In this document: piece by piece, positions 60,231 to 64,000 of the stretch
Layout of the letters: every line of letters starts with the position of its first letter
How positions within the stretch are numbered: position 1 is the stretch's first letter
Assembly: GCA_944474755.1 (NCBI GenBank)
Contig: OX104118.1
Coordinates: forward strand, 69,879,575 to 69,943,574
DNA: 64,000 bases
Reading direction: 5' to 3'
DNA from: Limnoperna fortunei
Taxonomy: Eukaryota; Mollusca; Bivalvia; Mytilida; Modiolidae
Made by a program: the position numbers and the translations under genes
The notes under the pieces: model-generated
What the model was told of the DNA's origin: nothing
Database searches by the model: none
What the model saw: only the letters and a program-made list of their open reading frames with translations

Positions 60231-61028
60231 GAGTGTAGGACAAAATCCCCCCCCCCCGGACAAAATCCCTTCCGTGTAATTTAGCATAGGCGGACAAAAT
60301 CCCCCTCATTAATTTTATAAGGCGGACAAAATCCCCCTTGTAAAATTTTCAAGGCGGACAAAATCCCTCTCGAATCTGATTTTTTTTAAATGTTCAAAAT
60401 CAGTCTCGTATACATATACATATAAACCTTAAAAAAAATGACCTGATATTTTACTATAAAAAACCCAGATTTTTTTATTACTTAATAATAATGATTGTTT
60501 GAATCAATTGCAGTGCTTTATTGGTGACTTGTTAATTATTATATTTGTGATCAAACGAATGTCGCTTACTTGAGCAAAACATTCTGTATATCTTGTAGAA
60601 AATTGAAACGGGTATGGCTTTTATAAATAAGTTATAATTTAGTAAAATAATGGTATAATTTAGTTCAATCAATTGAATTGTTTGTTTGGTAAATAATAAT
60701 GAATGGGATCAAATGGCGCGGTTCCTTTATTAACACATGTCGTACCAAACAATACAAACAAATCGACTTGATGTGTCTCAGTGAAAAAAACACCATGTTT
60801 TAATCTTTGCCTCATTCACCATTTCAAGTACCACGTAAAAAACTATTAAAGAAGTTGCACAATACTTATCGATATTACCATAATAAGACTCGGGAGGGAT
60901 TTTGTCCGCCTTGAAAATTTTACAGGGGGGATTTTGTCCGCCTTGTAAATTTAATGAGGGGGGTTTTGTCCGCCTATGCTAAATTACACGGAAGGGATTT
61001 TGTCCGGGGGGGATTTTGTCCGTCCCCC
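60231..61028. mobile_element. 798 bp foldback element with iterated GGCGGACAAAATCC and 9 bp target duplication
   Basis: The left arm (60231-60380) repeats GGCGGACAAAATCCCYC four to five times, separated by 'ttccgtgtaatttagcatag', 'tcattaattttataa' and 'ttgtaaaattttcaa'. The right arm (60888-61028) is its reverse complement with the same spacers in mirror order. GTCTCATCT flanks both ends (60222-60230, 61029-61037). The middle 500 bp is AT-rich without a gene. Confidence 0.85.
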
Positions 61029-61037
61029 GTCTCATCT

Positions 61038-62314
61038 ATGTTGCTGCTGTCAAACTGTGGCTAATTGTCCAGTCCAACAATCAGTTTTATTATTTGTATT
61101 CCCAACTTTATATATGTGTAGGTTCTGCAAGCAAATGACTATAATTCCAAGATTTATCATTCTGTGTCATTCTTCTGAAGTTAAGATTCAACAGTAAATC
61201 ATAACATTATTAAAAGAAAACGTTTGATGCAAACACTTGATCTAATTTCCCCATAAGTTTCTATGTAAAGCTAAGCCCTGCTGTTGTGGCTAGTTTCAAT
61301 TGCCAATTTCTAAATTTGTGCACATGTAATCTTTTGTCATATATTAAATCATAAATATACTTGAATTAAAACTAATATTCATGTGATTCAATTTAATTAT
61401 TGACAAAATATTTATTATTGAATCTTACAAATATAGGCATACTCCGGAATTGTCTACGCAAAATGGCCTTTTATGCTGGTTTCCGATTTTTCAAAGCTAC
61501 GGTTGTCGATAGAGCTATCAACGAAAGACTTAGTACCAAGATAAAAATGGTCTCCCTCTATTATTAACTTCCGTAAATAGAATACTAAAAAAGTTATCAT
61601 TACATGAAACTTTGATATCACAAAAGCAATTTTGAAGTCGGACCTCATACACTATCTTTATTTTTCACACAAGTTAAATGATTAACATTCTTGTAGCAAA
61701 ATTCTGTTCATGTATGGTAACTAAGTGTACTTAAAAATATGTTCTCCTTTATCCATCGTTAGCAACGAAAGTGAATACAAGATAATAAAATGTACAAGCT
61801 GAACAAGAGCTATTTCTTAAAAGAACACAATTTTTCATTTTAATTATCAATCAATTAATCAGTTTATTGGGTAAAAGCACATTAATCTTAATCAACAATG
61901 CAAGGTAATTCATAAGACATATAACATTCAAAGTCAGTTAAAGTGCGCCAATTACAAATATTGTGGTCACAGACGTTTTTTTGATGACCAATAGTATATT
62001 TGTTATAGGAATTTGACTTTAATTTAACTCGTAGGTAATTACGTGTTGAAAAAAATAACAATAATGTTCTGTTTGACTCATTTATTGGTCAACACTGACT
62101 AATTTTGAAGCCTACATAGTAAAAACCATTATGTCACAAATTTGGAGTACTAAATTTATTTACAAAGAAAGAAAATTTATAGCGATATTAATAAGTGAAA
62201 TATGTTTTCTATGATAGAATATTGTCAGAATTTGGATAAAAACACTCTGTTTTTATGTCAGTATATTTGGAAATATAAAAAAAACAACACAGTATTTGTG
62301 TCCCATAAAATGCT
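61038..62314. other. Unassigned AT-rich
   Basis: No exon or repeat recognised. The frame at 61454-61648 has no support. Confidence 0.3.
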
Positions 62315-63730
62315 GTGAATTACGTTACAATTTCATGATAGTCGTATTGCAAACATATTTGATTAATACAGTAATGATTCGTGAACGAATATGTACAAAA
62401 ATGCTTCAAAATATTTATAAATCATGATTAAAAGGTGTATGAATAATTTTGGCCTAAAAACTAGTCTTTGATTTCAATTTTTAATTGTTTGCATTTAATT
62501 GTGAATTACGTTACGGTACCTTCCTCATAATAAGTATATGCTATAAGCATCAAACACTGTGAGTAATAAACACACTGATGTTAACCATAATTTCCATATA
62601 AACATTGTTTTTAGCTGTTAAAACATTTCTCATATATTTGCAAATGCTTATGTCCGTAAATTACGTTGCGGTGAATTACGTTACGGTATATTCAGTAAAC
62701 ATGCTTTAAAACTTATTTCCTAGGAACAAATTACCTGGAAACATTATTTTTTGACACCGCCTAAAATAAGGGCGTTTATTGAAAACTAAGTTGCCAAGCG
62801 GGAGACTTTAAAACATTTTCTTGTGTAAACATTACCATCACTCATAAGTACCCATTTATTTAACAAGAACACATATTATATAGCATTAATTGTCAGCGAA
62901 AATTATTATTACACGACACAATATATAATATACTGCAGACCTGTGAATATGGAATATTGATTCCATTTGTATTTACGTCACGTGAGGTCACAAAGTTTAG
63001 TGTAACGTAATTTACGTTTTGTAACGTAAATCACATGCACATTTATGTTATAGTTTGTTTCCAAAAAATGGTAAAAGTTGATAAAATGATGTGAAAAAAA
63101 TGTTTAAACACTAACCGAAGATAGGCATACAATTTAGAAGGAGTTAGGCATTTGGAAACGTTGACATTTCCTTATCGATACTACCAAACACCAGTTGGAT
63201 ATATCATTTTGTTTTAAAATGGCACTTTCATTTTAAATTTTATCTTGCTATAATTGAAAGCATTTGCAAAAAAATAAGTATAAATTATAATACAACACCA
63301 TGACAATAAATAGTTTAGAAAATCACGTAGTAAAGATCTATCACTTTTACTTTCTTGTGTAACGTAATTCACTATTGTGTAAAAAGACAATTGTCAATAC
63401 AACAGTACTGAATACACAACCATTTGTTCCAAAACATTTAATGGTGTGAAATGATCATAGCCCATTGTTTATCTTTAATCAAACCGTTGTGAACAGCACA
63501 ATTTCATTTATGTAACTGGGGAGTTTTTTAATATTTCTTCGCATTGGGAATTTAATGTGACATTTTAAAAGATTTTATGTTTTATGTGTTAATATCGTTG
63601 CAAAGATATTGCAAATCATTGTAAAAAAAAAATAATAATAACCCAAAAGCTCTTTTTCTATAATGGTTCCAATTTAAACATAAGATAACAAGATTGTATA
63701 TATTTTATGGACTTCTGTGAATTACGTTAC
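62315..63730. mobile_element. Region with a second iterated 14 bp motif (GTGAATTACGTTAC)
   Basis: Forward copies at 62315, 62501, 62671 and 63717, with a near copy at 62655. Reverse copies (GTAACGTAATTCAC type) at 63002, 63021 and 63359. The motif matches 10 of 14 positions of the 49-52 kb motif and shares its GT...GTTAC frame and clustering. No gene is seen; the region may continue past the window end. Confidence 0.45.
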
Positions 63731-64000
63731 ACATGGTACTACTACAGTTAAGTGTAATAAATATATGTTTGATAAAATTTCAAGTCTTTTAAATTTGTTT
63801 AGTATTATCTTTAATGGTCAACAAATGAACAGATTTATTTAAATGGTCTTTAGACTTTGAAAATAAAAGAGTATCAACATTGAAAAATAGACACTTTTTC
63901 TTTAAAGCGTCTATTTTCCTTTTTATTGTTCAAGTATCAAGGAGTTGACCGATATCTTTTAGAGTTGGTTAATGTTGGGTTTCTTTAATGTTTTATTTGG

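Overview
This window is eukaryotic genomic DNA. It is AT-rich and intron-rich, and most of it is made of dispersed repeats. The repeats point to a bivalve mollusc, probably a marine mussel: tRNA-derived SINEs ending in a 'gatatagctgaaaaattgctg...gcgttaaacacc' tail with (ATCA)n or (CAAA)n, and many Helitron-like non-autonomous elements ('pearl' type) carrying 145-165 bp tandem monomers and ACGG/CAGA microsatellites. The species is inferred from these families, not proven.

The best-supported host gene lies on the minus strand. Short exons with matching splice sites and compatible reading phases sit at about 35.5, 29.5, 18.0, 17.4, 14.2, 13.8, 2.1 and 1.6 kb. Together they encode about 390 residues with several Cys, two N-glycosylation sequons, one internal hydrophobic segment and two C-terminal membrane segments. 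The introns are full of repeats. A stop-containing exon at 33.7 kb is in phase with the 35.5 kb exon and may be an alternative last exon. A weaker plus-strand exon set lies at 46.2-48.1 kb. I recognise neither gene with confidence.

Left part (0-26 kb): tandem-monomer elements, including a 3.6 kb array with a 769 bp higher-order repeat (9.6-13.2 kb); a 2.2 kb structure with about 300 bp inverted arms (15.1-17.3 kb); a 450 bp element in two copies (18.7 and 21.3 kb); a 301 bp hAT-like MITE; a diverged segmental triplication (21.7-23.3 kb); and two head-to-tail elements with GTCTCGCC/GGCGAGAC ends (23.5-26.3 kb).

Middle (26-46 kb): a 5'-truncated, frameshifted L1/Tx1-like LINE; nested tandem-monomer elements; a 58 bp satellite split by an element insertion; and SINEs.

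Right part (46-64 kb): a 2.5 kb region carrying an iterated 14 bp motif in both orientations (49.3-51.8 kb); a decayed DDE_Tnp_4/SWIM transposase (52.8-54.8 kb); a 475 bp MITE and a 798 bp foldback element, each flanked by a 9 bp target duplication; a decayed FLYWCH/MULE transposase; and a second region (62.3-63.7 kb) iterating a different but related 14 bp motif. The two 14 bp motif regions are the most unusual content.
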